NCBI GenBank assembly: GCA_028694565.1
Contig: JAQVKR010000038.1
Location: 1-11,587, forward strand
Source of the DNA: Gammaproteobacteria bacterium
Lineage (GTDB): Bacteria; Pseudomonadota; Gammaproteobacteria; DSM-26407
Direction of reading: 5' to 3'
DNA: 11,587 bases
Positions within the stretch are counted from its first letter, which is position 1. Each line of letters opens with the position of its first letter. The notes beneath the pieces are model-generated. The model did no database searches. It was not told the DNA's origin and saw only the letters and a list, made by a program, of their open reading frames with translations. This document shows, in pieces, positions 1 to 6,301 of the stretch. Both the position numbers and the translations under genes were made by a program.

Positions 1-105
1 CAGCACGTCGTGGATGCCAGCCGCCAGATCTACACTCTCATCTCCGCCGGCTGGCACCGCGATGCGCAGGGCGGCCCCACCGGGGCCGGAACCGGCCAGT
101 CCTGA
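1..105 (+). CDS. C-terminal fragment of an unidentified protein
   Basis: An open frame runs from the first base of the window to a TGA at 103-105 and gives the last 34 residues of a protein whose start lies outside. The visible tail has a mixed helical stretch (residues 4-18, with the segment IYTLISAGWHR) followed by a Gly/Ala/Thr-rich, low-complexity end. I do not recognise the family from so short a piece. It converges on the aldolase gene, with 36 bp between the two stop codons. The GC-rich codon use agrees with the rest of the window, which is the main reason to believe it is coding. It could still be a chance open frame. Confidence 0.55.
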   Translation, partial: QHVVDASRQIYTLISAGWHRDAQGGPTGAGTGQS

Positions 106-141
106 CCCCGGCCCTCCACGGGGGGGGCGGAGCCCGCCGGG

Positions 142-705
142 TCACTCCTCCAGGGTGCCCGCCTGGCGGGCGATGAAGGCCGTCTTCGCCGAGAGCTCCA
201 GCGAGCAGGTCCACTTGTAGGCCAGGTTGAGGGTCTCGGCGCAGGCGTAGACCCCGTGGCCCCGCACCACCACCACCCGGTGCCGCGCCAGCAGCTCGCC
301 CACCCGCCCCGGGGCCTCCTCCACGTAGCGGTCGTAGGGAATGGTGATGACCGGCACCCGGGGGAAGTAGTAGTGCCCCTCGAAATCCGCCGGGATGAAA
401 TCCTCCCCGTTCATGGTCAACGCCACCGTGTGGGCGCCGTGGCTGTGCAGCACGGCGGCGGCGGCGGGGTTGTGGCGGTAGACCGCCAGGTGCAGGGGGG
501 CGTCCAGGGAGGCGCCGGCGGGCGGCGGCCCTCCCGGCGCGCAGCGCAGCAGGTCGGCGGCGGCGAGGGTGTCGGCGCAGGCGCCGGTGGGCGTGACCCA
601 GATCCGGTCGCCGTCGCGCACCGAGGCGTTGCCGCTGTGGGAGTCGTTGATGCCGTACTGGCGCAGCCAGCGGTAGTGGCGGATAAGGTCTTCGCGCGGG
701 TCCAT
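142..705 (-). CDS. Class II aldolase/adducin family protein
   Basis: A small cytosolic zinc enzyme of the class II (fuculose-phosphate type) aldolase family, which cleaves or dehydrates phosphorylated sugars. Numbered from the start chosen here (187 residues), the fold's hallmarks are visible: a phosphate-binding GNAS (25-28), TPTGA (38-42), the zinc histidines H87 and H89 in LHSHGAH, and H150 in VRGHGVY. Where FucA has its catalytic/metal Glu (SSE), this protein has Asp68 (SLD). It is somewhat shorter than FucA (about 215). The start at 705 has a GAGAG element 9 bases upstream; an in-frame ATG at 714 is possible but leaves no spacing for it. It is last of four minus-strand genes, 26 bp after hemJ. 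The substrate is unknown; candidates are 5-methylthioribulose-1-phosphate or a deoxy-sugar phosphate. Confidence 0.88.
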   Translation of the reverse strand: MDPREDLIRHYRWLRQYGINDSHSGNASVRDGDRIWVTPTGACADTLAAADLLRCAPGGPPPAGASLDAPLHLAVYRHNPAAAAVLHSHGAHTVALTMNGEDFIPADFEGHYYFPRVPVITIPYDRYVEEAPGRVGELLARHRVVVVRGHGVYACAETLNLAYKWTCSLELSAKTAFIARQAGTLEE

Positions 706-731
706 CGGAAACATCTCTCAGGCAGTAATTT

Positions 732-1160
732 TCAGAAGGGTCTGACGATGACCAGGATCACCACCCCGATCAGGATCAGTACCGGGAACTCGTTGAACCA
801 GCGGAACCAGACATGGGAGCGGCGGTTGCGGTCGGCGGCGAAGTCGCGCACCAGCCGCCAGCACCAGAGGTGATAGGCGATCAGCAGGGCCGCCAGGGTG
901 AGCTTGGCGTGCATCCAGCCCTGGCCGCCCTGGAAGTAGACCGGCCACCAGGCGATCAGGTGCCAGGTGCCGAAGATGACGGTGGCGATGCCGCCGGGGG
1001 TGGTGATGCCATAGAACAGCTTCCGCTCCATCACCTTGAAGCGCTCGCGGCTGGGCGTGTCCCCGGCCATGGCGTGGTAGACGAACAGCCGCGGCAGATA
1101 GAACAGCCCGGCGAACCAGGTCACCATGGAGATGACGTGAAAGGCTTTGACCCACAGCAT
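732..1160 (-). CDS. hemJ: Protoporphyrinogen IX oxidase, HemJ type
   Basis: Integral membrane enzyme that oxidises protoporphyrinogen IX to protoporphyrin IX, the penultimate step of heme synthesis, replacing HemG or HemY in many bacteria. The 142-residue length is typical. Four hydrophobic segments lie at about 4-24, 56-73, 84-104 and 123-140. Family signatures are the N-terminal KAFHV with conserved His8, TWFAGLFYLPRLFVYH (14-29), the MERKL stretch near 44-48, HAKL (84-87), the YHLWC segment (96-100) and RWFNE (120-124) before the last helix ending in RPF. The ATG start has a GGGAGC ribosome site 6 bases upstream. It follows the DUF4126 gene by 60 bp and precedes the aldolase. No other heme gene is in view, so the operon context does not explain it. 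Confidence 0.93.
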   Translation of the reverse strand: MLWVKAFHVISMVTWFAGLFYLPRLFVYHAMAGDTPSRERFKVMERKLFYGITTPGGIATVIFGTWHLIAWWPVYFQGGQGWMHAKLTLAALLIAYHLWCWRLVRDFAADRNRRSHVWFRWFNEFPVLILIGVVILVIVRPF

Positions 1161-1193
1161 CGCGTGCTCCCGCCAGGTTCAGGTGCGGGCATT

Positions 1194-1224
1194 GTAGCGG
1201 CGCCATGGCCCGGAGGCACGCTAC
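1194..1224 (-). repeat. Inverted repeat over the DUF4126 stop codon
   Basis: The arms GTAGCG (1194-1199) and CGCTAC (1219-1224) are perfect complements separated by 19 bases that contain a further GCC/GGC pairing. The right arm covers the TAG stop (1221-1223) of the DUF4126 gene. There is no T-run on the minus strand after it, so it is not an intrinsic terminator. It may be an intercistronic RNA hairpin that protects the upstream transcript end. The thermodynamic value is modest and it could be chance in GC-rich DNA. Confidence 0.3.
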
Positions 1225-1868
1225 TCCCGCGGCCCGAACAGCCGCAGCCGGGGCGGTGGCGGCGGCGCCTCGCGCCTACTCCCGAACAGGCGGCCGAGCT
1301 TGTAGAAGACCCACTTGATGCCGCGCCAGATCCTGGGCAGCAGCCAGGCCATGAGCAGGATGAACAGGATCAGCCCGGCGACGAACGCCCAGGGGTAGTT
1401 GAGGGCCGTCCACAGCCCGCCGATGACGGCCAGGTCCTCGGCCACCGAGGCGGTCCAGTTGGTGAACGGCTCCGGCGAGGTGTTGATGAGCACCCGGCTG
1501 CCGGCCTTGGTGGCATGGGTGCCGGCGGCGAGCCCGCCGCCGATGAGCAGCGCGGCCAGCTCCGCCGCCGGACCCACCTCGGCCACCGCGCCCGCGGCCA
1601 GCAGCGCCCCGGCGGGGATGCGGATGAAGGTATGGATGGCGTCCCAGCCGGTGTCCACTCCGGGGGTCTTGTCGGCGAAGAACTCCACGCAGTACATGAA
1701 TCCCGCCGCCACCAGGACCAGGGGGTCGGCGAGGAACATCAGATCGGGGGGGAGCTGGATGTTTCCCGTGGCGCCCATGTAGCCCAGCATGAAGACGGCG
1801 GCGTAGAGATTGATGCCGCTGGCCCAGGCGGCGCCCATGGACAGGGCGATTGTGCTGATTGCATCCAT
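1221..1868 (-). CDS. DUF4126 family membrane protein
   Basis: A 215-residue integral membrane protein of the DUF4126 family; no biochemical role is established. Hydrophobic segments lie at about 8-31, 47-66, 85-116 (probably two short ones) and 143-178. The family-like conserved parts are GINLY (18-22), the loop FFADKTPGVDTGWD (63-76), and THATKAGSRVLINTSPEP (117-134). The C-terminal 35 residues are basic and then Pro-rich (a run of six prolines near 201-206), probably a disordered cytosolic tail. The ATG is preceded by GAGGAGC at good spacing. It lies 34 bp after the ClC gene, so co-translation from one message is likely, and a role beside an ion transporter is an inference from position only. 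Confidence 0.85.
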   Translation of the reverse strand: MDAISTIALSMGAAWASGINLYAAVFMLGYMGATGNIQLPPDLMFLADPLVLVAAGFMYCVEFFADKTPGVDTGWDAIHTFIRIPAGALLAAGAVAEVGPAAELAALLIGGGLAAGTHATKAGSRVLINTSPEPFTNWTASVAEDLAVIGGLWTALNYPWAFVAGLILFILLMAWLLPRIWRGIKWVFYKLGRLFGSRREAPPPPPRLRLFGPRE

Positions 1869-1902
1869 CGAACGCTCCTCGCAGCAGGTGATCCCTCGGC
1901 TC

Positions 1903-3198
1903 TCAGCGTGCCTTCTCGGTAAACGTCAGCGCCAGTGCCCGATAGATGGGCGTCTCGCAGATGAGCGTGGAAACGCCATAGCCGATCATGGCGGCCGCCA
2001 TCAGCGGCAGCAGCATGGCGTGGCTCTCGGTCATTTCCATGACCACCACGAAACCGGTAATAGGAGTCTGAACCACGCCGGCGAAATAGGCCACCATGGT
2101 GAGCAGCACCATCGCCTCGAAGGGCACCACCGTGATCCACTCCGTCAGGTTGGCGCCCAGGCCGGCGCCGGTGGCCAGCGTCGGGGCGAAGATGCCGCCG
2201 GGAATCCCGCTCACGTAGGAGACCAGGGTGGCGGCCATCTTGCCGAAGGCATAGTAGCCGGGCAGCTCATGGCCCCCGCTGATCACGTGGGAGGCTTCCT
2301 GGTAGCCGGTGCCGTAGGTAAGCCCGCCGGAGAGCAGGCCCAGCAGGGCGATGGCCAGGCCGCAGGCGGCGGCCACCGCCAGCGGGTGGCGGCGGATGAT
2401 CGGGCCGACGGCCTGGGTGCTGCGGATCAGCAGGGTGGAGAAGATGCCTCCCAGCAATCCGCCCGCCACGCCGGCAACCGGTACCGCCAGCCAGTCGCCC
2501 GGCGCGCCGAGCGTTACGCTGGTGGTGCCGAAGTAGTTGTAGTTGCCGAGGATCGCGAGCGCCGTCACCCCGGCGAACAGGACGGTGCTGAGGATAATCC
2601 CGGAGCTGCGCTCCTCGAAGCTGCGGCTCATCTCCTCGATGGCGAAGACGATGCCCGCCAGCGGCGTGTTGAAGGCCGCGGCGATGCCGGCGGCGCCCCC
2701 GGCCACGATCAGTCCATGGTCCAGGTGGTGGCGGCGGAACTGGGCGAAGCGGCCCAGCGCGTACATGACCGAGGCGCCGATGTGCACCGTCGGCCCCTCG
2801 CGGCCGATGGAGGCGCCGGAGAGCAGGCCCAGGAGGGTGAGCAGGATCTTCCCGATGGCGATGCGCAGGGAGAGCACGCTGCGGCGGAAGCGGACATCGG
2901 TCTCCTGCAGCGCGGCGATGGACTGGGGGATGCCGCTGCCCTGGCTGCCGGGGAAATAGCGCTGGGTCAGCCAGGCCACCAGCACCAGCCCCAGGGGCGA
3001 GACCAGCAGCGGCCAGTAGGGGGAGTGCTCTCCCATTTTGCGGAACAGATCGCTGGCGAGCTCCGCGCTGATCGCGAACAACGCCGAGAGCAGCCCCACC
3101 ACGACGGCCCCCGTCCAGAACACCAGCCGGCGCTTCCAGCGCTTGATGGAGGCCAGTGACTTGGCAAGCAGGCGCAGGTTCCGCAGGACAATCCTCAT
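1903..3198 (-). CDS. ClC-family chloride/proton antiporter
   Basis: A 431-residue ClC protein of the inner membrane without C-terminal CBS domains. The ion-pathway motifs are all present: GSGIP (87-91, central Ser88), GREGP (132-136, external gating Glu134), IEEM (187-190, with Glu189 at the place of the internal proton-path glutamate), GIPGGIFAP (331-339) and Tyr419 in ETPIYRA, matching the central tyrosine. In E. coli ClC the two glutamates are needed for Cl-/H+ exchange, so an antiporter rather than a channel is the better guess. The length is slightly below E. coli ClcA (473). The start has GAGAG 6 bases upstream. It heads the four-gene minus-strand group. Acid resistance or osmotic chloride handling is likely, but not shown by the sequence. 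Confidence 0.94.
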   Translation of the reverse strand: MRIVLRNLRLLAKSLASIKRWKRRLVFWTGAVVVGLLSALFAISAELASDLFRKMGEHSPYWPLLVSPLGLVLVAWLTQRYFPGSQGSGIPQSIAALQETDVRFRRSVLSLRIAIGKILLTLLGLLSGASIGREGPTVHIGASVMYALGRFAQFRRHHLDHGLIVAGGAAGIAAAFNTPLAGIVFAIEEMSRSFEERSSGIILSTVLFAGVTALAILGNYNYFGTTSVTLGAPGDWLAVPVAGVAGGLLGGIFSTLLIRSTQAVGPIIRRHPLAVAAACGLAIALLGLLSGGLTYGTGYQEASHVISGGHELPGYYAFGKMAATLVSYVSGIPGGIFAPTLATGAGLGANLTEWITVVPFEAMVLLTMVAYFAGVVQTPITGFVVVMEMTESHAMLLPLMAAAMIGYGVSTLICETPIYRALALTFTEKAR

Positions 3199-3204
3199 GG
3201 TTTC

Positions 3205-3214
3205 TCTCTAGAGA
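3205..3214. repeat. Perfect 10-bp palindrome at ClC ribosome site
   Basis: TCTCTAGAGA reads the same on both strands and covers the GAGAG ribosome-binding element of the ClC gene, 6 bases from its ATG. It could be a small operator or simply chance. Confidence 0.25.
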
Positions 3215-3250
3215 TGACGGGCGGTGGGCGAAGTGAAGGGACGCGGCTTG

Positions 3251-3280
3251 ATTGTGGCAATAAAAGTATCATGAAATCAA
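3251..3280 (-). promoter_or_regulatory. Candidate sigma70 promoter for the ClC group
   Basis: On the minus strand TTGATT (3275-3280) and CACAAT (3251-3256) lie 18 bases apart, four of six matches to each consensus box. The start of transcription would be near 3244, giving a leader of about 46 bases before the ClC ATG. It lies in the only AT-rich patch of the divergent gap, which supports it. Confidence 0.35.
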
Positions 3281-3413
3281 TGTCTTGACTATCCGGTAAA
3301 GACGCCTTCGAGGCGCCTGGCGGCGGTTTTCCTTGTGTGGCAGGGAGTTGCGCGGCGGGTAGGGGCGGGCGCCGGCGGGGTCGGAGCGCGCGCCGCCGGG
3401 CCGGTCGCAGCCT

Positions 3414-3441
3414 TTCGCTTTTTGGGGCCAACCCGTATCAT
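3414..3441 (+). promoter_or_regulatory. Weak candidate promoter for argC
   Basis: TATCAT (3436-3441) resembles a -10 box, and TTCGCT (3414-3419) is a poor -35 box 16 bases upstream. Transcription would begin near 3448 and leave a leader of about 47 bases. The -10 match is fair and the -35 is not, so this is tentative. Confidence 0.28.
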
Positions 3442-3494
3442 CCCAAGTCTGTTTTCCTTCGGGCCGTTGAAACAGTTCAGGAGCGGGAGAAGCC

Positions 3495-4526
3495 GTGATC
3501 AAGGTTGGCATTGTCGGTGGGACCGGGTACACCGGTGTGGAGTTGCTGCGGCTGCTGGCGTCGCATCCCCAGGTCCGGCTGCAGACCATCACCTCCCGCT
3601 CCGAGGCCGGCATGCCGGTGGCGGAGCTGTTCCCCAACCTGCGCGGCCGCGTGGACCTGCGGTTCAGTGAGCCCGATCGCGCGGCGCTGGCGGACTGCGA
3701 TGTGGTCTTCACCGCAACCCCCAACGGCGTGGCCATGGGCATGGCGCGGGAGCTGCTGGCGTCCGGCACGCGGATGATCGATCTGGCCGCCGATTTCCGC
3801 CTCCGGGACCCGGCGGAGTGGGAGCGTTGGTACGGCATGCCCCATGCCTGCCCCGAGCTGCTGGAGGAGGCCGTCTACGGCCTGCCGGAGGTGAACCGCG
3901 AGGCGGTCCGCGCGGCCCGCCTGGTGGCCAATCCCGGTTGCTATCCCACGGCGGTCCAGCTCGGCTTCCTGCCGCTCATCGAGGCGGGGCTGGCGGATAC
4001 CGGCCGGCTGGTGGCGGACTGCAAGTCCGGGGTCAGCGGGGCCGGCCGCAAGGCCGCGGTGCCGACCCTCATGGCCGAGTCGGGCGAGAGCTTCAAGGCC
4101 TATGCCGTGCCGGGTCACCGCCATCTTCCCGAAATCCGCCAGGGGCTGGCCCTGGCCGCCGGAAGCGGGGTGGGGCTGACCTTCGTGCCCCACCTGGTGC
4201 CCATGATCCGGGGCATCCATGCCACGCTCTACGCCACGATCGCGGATCGGGGCGCGGACCTGCAGGCCCTGTTCGAGCGGCGCTACGCCGGTGAGCCGTT
4301 CGTGGACGTCATGCCCCCGGGCTCCCACCCGGAGACCCGCGCCGTGCGCGGCGCGAACCACTGCCGGCTGGCGCTGCACCGGCCCCAGGACGGGGACGTG
4401 GTGGTCGTCCTCGCGGTGATCGACAACCTGGTCAAGGGCGCCGCGGGGCAGGCGGTGCAGAACATGAACCTGATGTTCGGGCTGCCCGAGGACAGCGGGC
4501 TCGGACAGGTCGCGCTGCTGCCGTGA
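3495..4526 (+). CDS. argC: N-acetyl-gamma-glutamyl-phosphate reductase
   Basis: Cytosolic enzyme of arginine biosynthesis that reduces N-acetylglutamyl-5-phosphate to the semialdehyde with NADPH. The 343-residue length is normal for the long-chain bacterial type. The N-terminal Rossmann loop [10 protein letters not shown] (5-14) binds NADP; the catalytic cysteine is Cys149 in [17 protein letters not shown] (177-186) and [11 protein letters not shown] (204-214), with its active-site histidine, are family hallmarks. The start is GTG, supported by GGGAGA (3485-3490) and by the immediate match of MIKVGIVGG to family N-termini. It heads a plus-strand run, 55 bp before the DUF6776 gene. The same neighbours accompany argC in Pseudomonas. 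No other arg gene is in the window. Confidence 0.97.
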   Translation: MIKVGIVGGTGYTGVELLRLLASHPQVRLQTITSRSEAGMPVAELFPNLRGRVDLRFSEPDRAALADCDVVFTATPNGVAMGMARELLASGTRMIDLAADFRLRDPAEWERWYGMPHACPELLEEAVYGLPEVNREAVRAARLVANPGCYPTAVQLGFLPLIEAGLADTGRLVADCKSGVSGAGRKAAVPTLMAESGESFKAYAVPGHRHLPEIRQGLALAAGSGVGLTFVPHLVPMIRGIHATLYATIADRGADLQALFERRYAGEPFVDVMPPGSHPETRAVRGANHCRLALHRPQDGDVVVVLAVIDNLVKGAAGQAVQNMNLMFGLPEDSGLGQVALLP

Positions 4527-4551
4527 TGGCCGGGCGGACAGTCCCCGCGGG

Positions 4552-4575
4552 CGCGCCCCGTCCACTCGGGGCGCG
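4552..4575 (+). promoter_or_regulatory. Strong intercistronic RNA hairpin before the DUF6776 gene
   Basis: CGCGCCCCG (4552-4560) and CGGGGCGCG (4567-4575) pair perfectly over nine G/C pairs around the loop TCCACT. No T-run follows, so it is not a standard terminator. Its right arm contains the only purine-rich Shine-Dalgarno-like stretch (GGGGCG) ahead of the ATG at 4582, so the folded RNA would hide the ribosome-binding region. It may make translation low or coupled to argC. The structure is seen directly; the role is inferred. Confidence 0.6.
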
Positions 4576-4581
4576 GCTCTG

Positions 4582-5322
4582 ATGCCGGGACCGCGGCCGA
4601 CCCGCCTCGTGGTGCGCCAGCAGCGCCCGGGGCGCCTCGGCCTGCTGCTCCTGGGCGGGTTCGCGCTGCTCGTCGCGATGGCCGGCGGGGGGTACTTCAC
4701 CGGGCAGTACTACAGCGATGATCGCGTGGCGGTGCTCATGGAGGAGAACGATTTCCTCCAGCAGCAGCTGGCGCAGACCCGCAAGGAGCTCAGCGCGCTG
4801 CGTCAGGAGGTGATCCAGGCCCGCCAGTCCTCGCGCCTGGACCGCGAGACCCTGAGCGAGGTCAATGGCGCGCTGCGCGACCTGGAGCAGCACAACGCCC
4901 GGCTGGAGGAGGAGCTGGTCTTCTTCCGCGGTATCATGGACCCCGAGGAGAAGACCGGCGGCCTGCAGGTGCGGGAGCTGGTGCTCGAGCCGGGCGAGGG
5001 CGCCGGCAGCTACCGCTTCAACCTGGTGCTGACCCGGGTGCGCAACAACGACAGCGCCCTCCAGGGGCAGGTCACGCTGGGCATCAAGGGCCGGCTGGCG
5101 GGGGAGGAGAAGGTGCTCGGCTGGGAGGAGGTGGCGGACGGCCCGCGGGAGCTCAAGTTCCGCTTCCGTTACTTCCAGAACCTGGATGGCGGCTTCAACC
5201 TGCCGGACGGCTTCGTGCCCGAGGCGGTATCGGTGGAGGCGAAGGCCGGCGGCAAGCGGCCCGAGTCAGCCAAGAAGGTTTTCCCATGGCCGTTCGAGGA
5301 GGGGATAAATGCTGGGCAGTAA
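4582..5322 (+). CDS. DUF6776-type single-pass coiled-coil membrane protein
   Basis: A 246-residue protein with a short basic N-terminus, one transmembrane helix (about 19-38), a coiled coil (about 48-118, rich in Glu, Gln and Leu) ending in the family-like segment EELVFFRGIM (110-119), and a C-terminal beta-rich domain (about 125-230) that should lie in the periplasm. I assign the DUF6776 family from this architecture and from its place between argC and a bactofilin gene, as in Pseudomonas; no function is known. The ATG lacks a clear free ribosome site because of the hairpin just upstream. The 3' end overlaps the bactofilin gene by 14 bp, which implies translational coupling and perhaps a shared job in envelope organisation. 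Confidence 0.85.
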   Translation: MPGPRPTRLVVRQQRPGRLGLLLLGGFALLVAMAGGGYFTGQYYSDDRVAVLMEENDFLQQQLAQTRKELSALRQEVIQARQSSRLDRETLSEVNGALRDLEQHNARLEEELVFFRGIMDPEEKTGGLQVRELVLEPGEGAGSYRFNLVLTRVRNNDSALQGQVTLGIKGRLAGEEKVLGWEEVADGPRELKFRFRYFQNLDGGFNLPDGFVPEAVSVEAKAGGKRPESAKKVFPWPFEEGINAGQ

Positions 5323-5731
5323 GAACAGGCGCAAGCGAACCAACCAGATCGACACGCTCATCGGGCAGAACACCAAGCTGCTCGGGGACCTGCACTTCTC
5401 CGGTGGCCTGCACGTGGACGGCATCGTCACCGGCAACGTGGTGGCCGTCGACGAGAGCGACTCGGTGCTGACCCTGAGCGAGAAGGGTTCCATCGAGGGC
5501 GAGGTCCGGGTGCCGCACGTGGTCATCAACGGCCGGATTATCGGTGACGTGCATGCCAGCGAGCACGTGGAGCTCGCCTCCGAGGCCCGGGTCACCGGCA
5601 ACGTATACTATGGCCTGATCGAGATGGCCATGGGGGCCGCGGTGAACGGCAAGCTGGTGCACGAAAGCGAGAAGAGCCCCCCGCTGCAGCTGAGCCATGC
5701 GCCCGAGGAAGTTCCGGCCGAACAAAGTTGA
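5309..5731 (+). CDS. Bactofilin (polymer-forming cytoskeletal protein)
   Basis: A 140-residue bactofilin, a family that assembles into nucleotide-independent filaments on the inner face of the membrane and often positions cell-wall enzymes. The domain at about 13-118 shows the repeating beta-helix pattern of hydrophobic residues with glycine turns: LGDLHFSGGLHVDGIVTGNV, then GSIEGEV, VINGRIIGDV, ARVTGNVYY and AAVNGKLV. The N-terminus is basic (KNRRKR) and may touch the membrane. The tail after 120 is polar and probably disordered. The ATG has a strong GAGGAGGGG ribosome site located inside the end of the previous gene, with a 14-bp overlap. Its stop TGA lies inside the -35 box of the erpA promoter. 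Partners are unknown; the DUF6776 protein is an obvious candidate. Confidence 0.92.
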   Translation: MLGSKNRRKRTNQIDTLIGQNTKLLGDLHFSGGLHVDGIVTGNVVAVDESDSVLTLSEKGSIEGEVRVPHVVINGRIIGDVHASEHVELASEARVTGNVYYGLIEMAMGAAVNGKLVHESEKSPPLQLSHAPEEVPAEQS

Positions 5732-5756
5732 CTGCCTGGCTGGGGAAAATCATAAT
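5728..5756 (+). promoter_or_regulatory. Strong sigma70 promoter for erpA
   Basis: TTGACT (5728-5733) and CATAAT (5751-5756) are separated by exactly 17 bases and match five of six positions in each consensus box. It is the best promoter in the window. The -35 box includes the bactofilin stop codon. Transcription should start near 5763, about 36 bases before the erpA ATG. I looked for an IscR site around it and did not find a convincing one. Confidence 0.75.
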
Positions 5757-5798
5757 ACCACCCAAATACCCTGAAGCTTTCCATGCAGGAGAAGTGCA

Positions 5799-6137
5799 AT
5801 GAGTGCTCCCGATCCTCTCATCTTCACCGATTCGGCCGCCTCCAAGGTCCGCCAGCTCATCGAGGATGAAGGCAACAACAACCTGATGCTGCGGGTCTTC
5901 GTGACCGGCGGCGGCTGTTCCGGCTTCCAGTACGGCTTCACCTTCGACGAGGACGTCAAGGAGGGTGACACCCGGGTGGAGAAGGGCGGCGTGACCCTGC
6001 TCATCGATCCCATGAGCTTCCAGTACCTGGTCGGCGCCGAGATCGACTACACCGAGGGTCTGGAGGGCGCCCAGTTCGTCATCCGCAACCCGAACGCCAC
6101 CACCACCTGCGGCTGCGGCTCCTCCTTCTCGGCCTGA
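5799..6137 (+). CDS. erpA: Iron-sulfur cluster insertion protein ErpA
   Basis: A-type carrier that receives Fe-S clusters and inserts them into target proteins, including isoprenoid synthesis enzymes in E. coli. At 112 residues it has the usual size. The three cluster-ligand cysteines are in place: Cys40 in [11 protein letters not shown], and Cys104 and Cys106 in the C-terminal CGCGSSFS. The N-terminal [11 protein letters not shown] helix and [11 protein letters not shown] segment favour ErpA over IscA or SufA, as does the synteny with argC and bactofilin. The ATG is preceded by AGGAGAAG (5787-5794). It has its own promoter starting on the preceding stop codon and its own terminator, so it is probably also made as a monocistronic message. 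Confidence 0.96.
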   Translation: MSAPDPLIFTDSAASKVRQLIEDEGNNNLMLRVFVTGGGCSGFQYGFTFDEDVKEGDTRVEKGGVTLLIDPMSFQYLVGAEIDYTEGLEGAQFVIRNPNATTTCGCGSSFSA

Positions 6138-6150
6138 CCCGAACCGGAAG

Positions 6151-6162
6151 CTGCCGCGGCAG
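6151..6162. repeat. 12-bp perfect palindrome after erpA
   Basis: CTGCCGCGGCAG is self-complementary and lies 13 bases after the erpA stop and just before the terminator stem. It has no loop of its own and could add a second small stem or be incidental. Confidence 0.25.
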
Positions 6163-6167
6163 GAACC

Positions 6168-6198
6168 AAGGGCGCCCCTCCAGGCGCCCTTTTTCTTT
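6168..6198 (+). terminator. Rho-independent terminator after erpA
   Basis: AAGGGCGCC (6168-6176) pairs with GGCGCCCTT (6183-6191) over nine bases around the loop CCTCCA, and is followed at once by a T-rich run (TTTTTTCTTT, 6189-6198 approximately). It is a classic intrinsic terminator 30 bp after the erpA stop and separates this unit from lemA. Confidence 0.93.
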
Positions 6199-6223
6199 GT
6201 CCGGGGTTCGGGAGGCATGCATG

Positions 6224-6251
6224 TTTCCACGCGCCCGGTTGGGGTTAGAAT
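6224..6251 (+). promoter_or_regulatory. Candidate promoter for the lemA-GIDE unit
   Basis: TTTCCA (6224-6229) and TAGAAT (6246-6251) stand 16 bases apart, with four and five consensus matches. It lies between the erpA terminator and lemA and would give a leader of about 44 bases. Its position directly after a strong terminator makes a new promoter here necessary. Confidence 0.45.
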
Positions 6252-6301
6252 CAGGGCGGTGCGTGTCCGCCGGTGCGGGCGCCGGGGCAGAGGGGGTGGA
6301 T

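Larger units (their letters stand above)
3199..3494. other. Divergent intergenic region between ClC gene and argC
   Basis: This 296-bp gap holds no credible gene. From the left it contains the palindrome by the ClC ribosome site, an AT-rich patch (3248-3300) with a candidate leftward promoter, the short inverted repeat CGCCT-TCG-AGGCG (3303-3315), a GC-rich stretch (3345-3410) and, near argC, a possible rightward -10 TATCAT (3436-3441). I looked for an ArgR box (TNTGAATWWWWATTCA type) and found only a poor partial match around 3271-3285. Confidence 0.7.

Noticed and set aside
106..141. Possible terminator between the converging genes at the left edge
   Set aside because: The segment is very GC-rich with a G8 run and partial pairing, but there is no good stem followed by a T-run on either strand.
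813..3159. Long plus-strand open frames (813-1922 and 1810-3159) opposite hemJ, DUF4126 and ClC genes
   Set aside because: They are antisense shadows with Gly/His/Gln/Arg-rich low-complexity translations; the minus-strand proteins match known families throughout.
3265..3290. ArgR box upstream of argC
   Set aside because: The match around ATGAAATCAATG keeps only one half-site and is about 200 bp from the gene.
3303..3315. CGCCT-TCG-AGGCG repeat as a terminator
   Set aside because: It lies between divergent genes, so nothing upstream on either strand needs terminating, and the T-run after it is far and short.
3477..4700. 407-codon open frame antisense to argC
   Set aside because: It lies over argC, whose protein is unmistakable. 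Its translation is rich in Arg, Gly, His and Gln without family motifs, as expected of the complement of a GC-rich gene.
5750..5790. IscR binding site at the erpA promoter
   Set aside because: The CC..A half-site lacks a matching T..GG half at the correct distance.
6197..6301. N-terminal extension of LemA from a TTG at 6197
   Set aside because: The TTG is inside the erpA terminator T-run and the extra residues are not LemA-like, whereas the ATG at 6302 has a strong ribosome site and precedes the membrane anchor.
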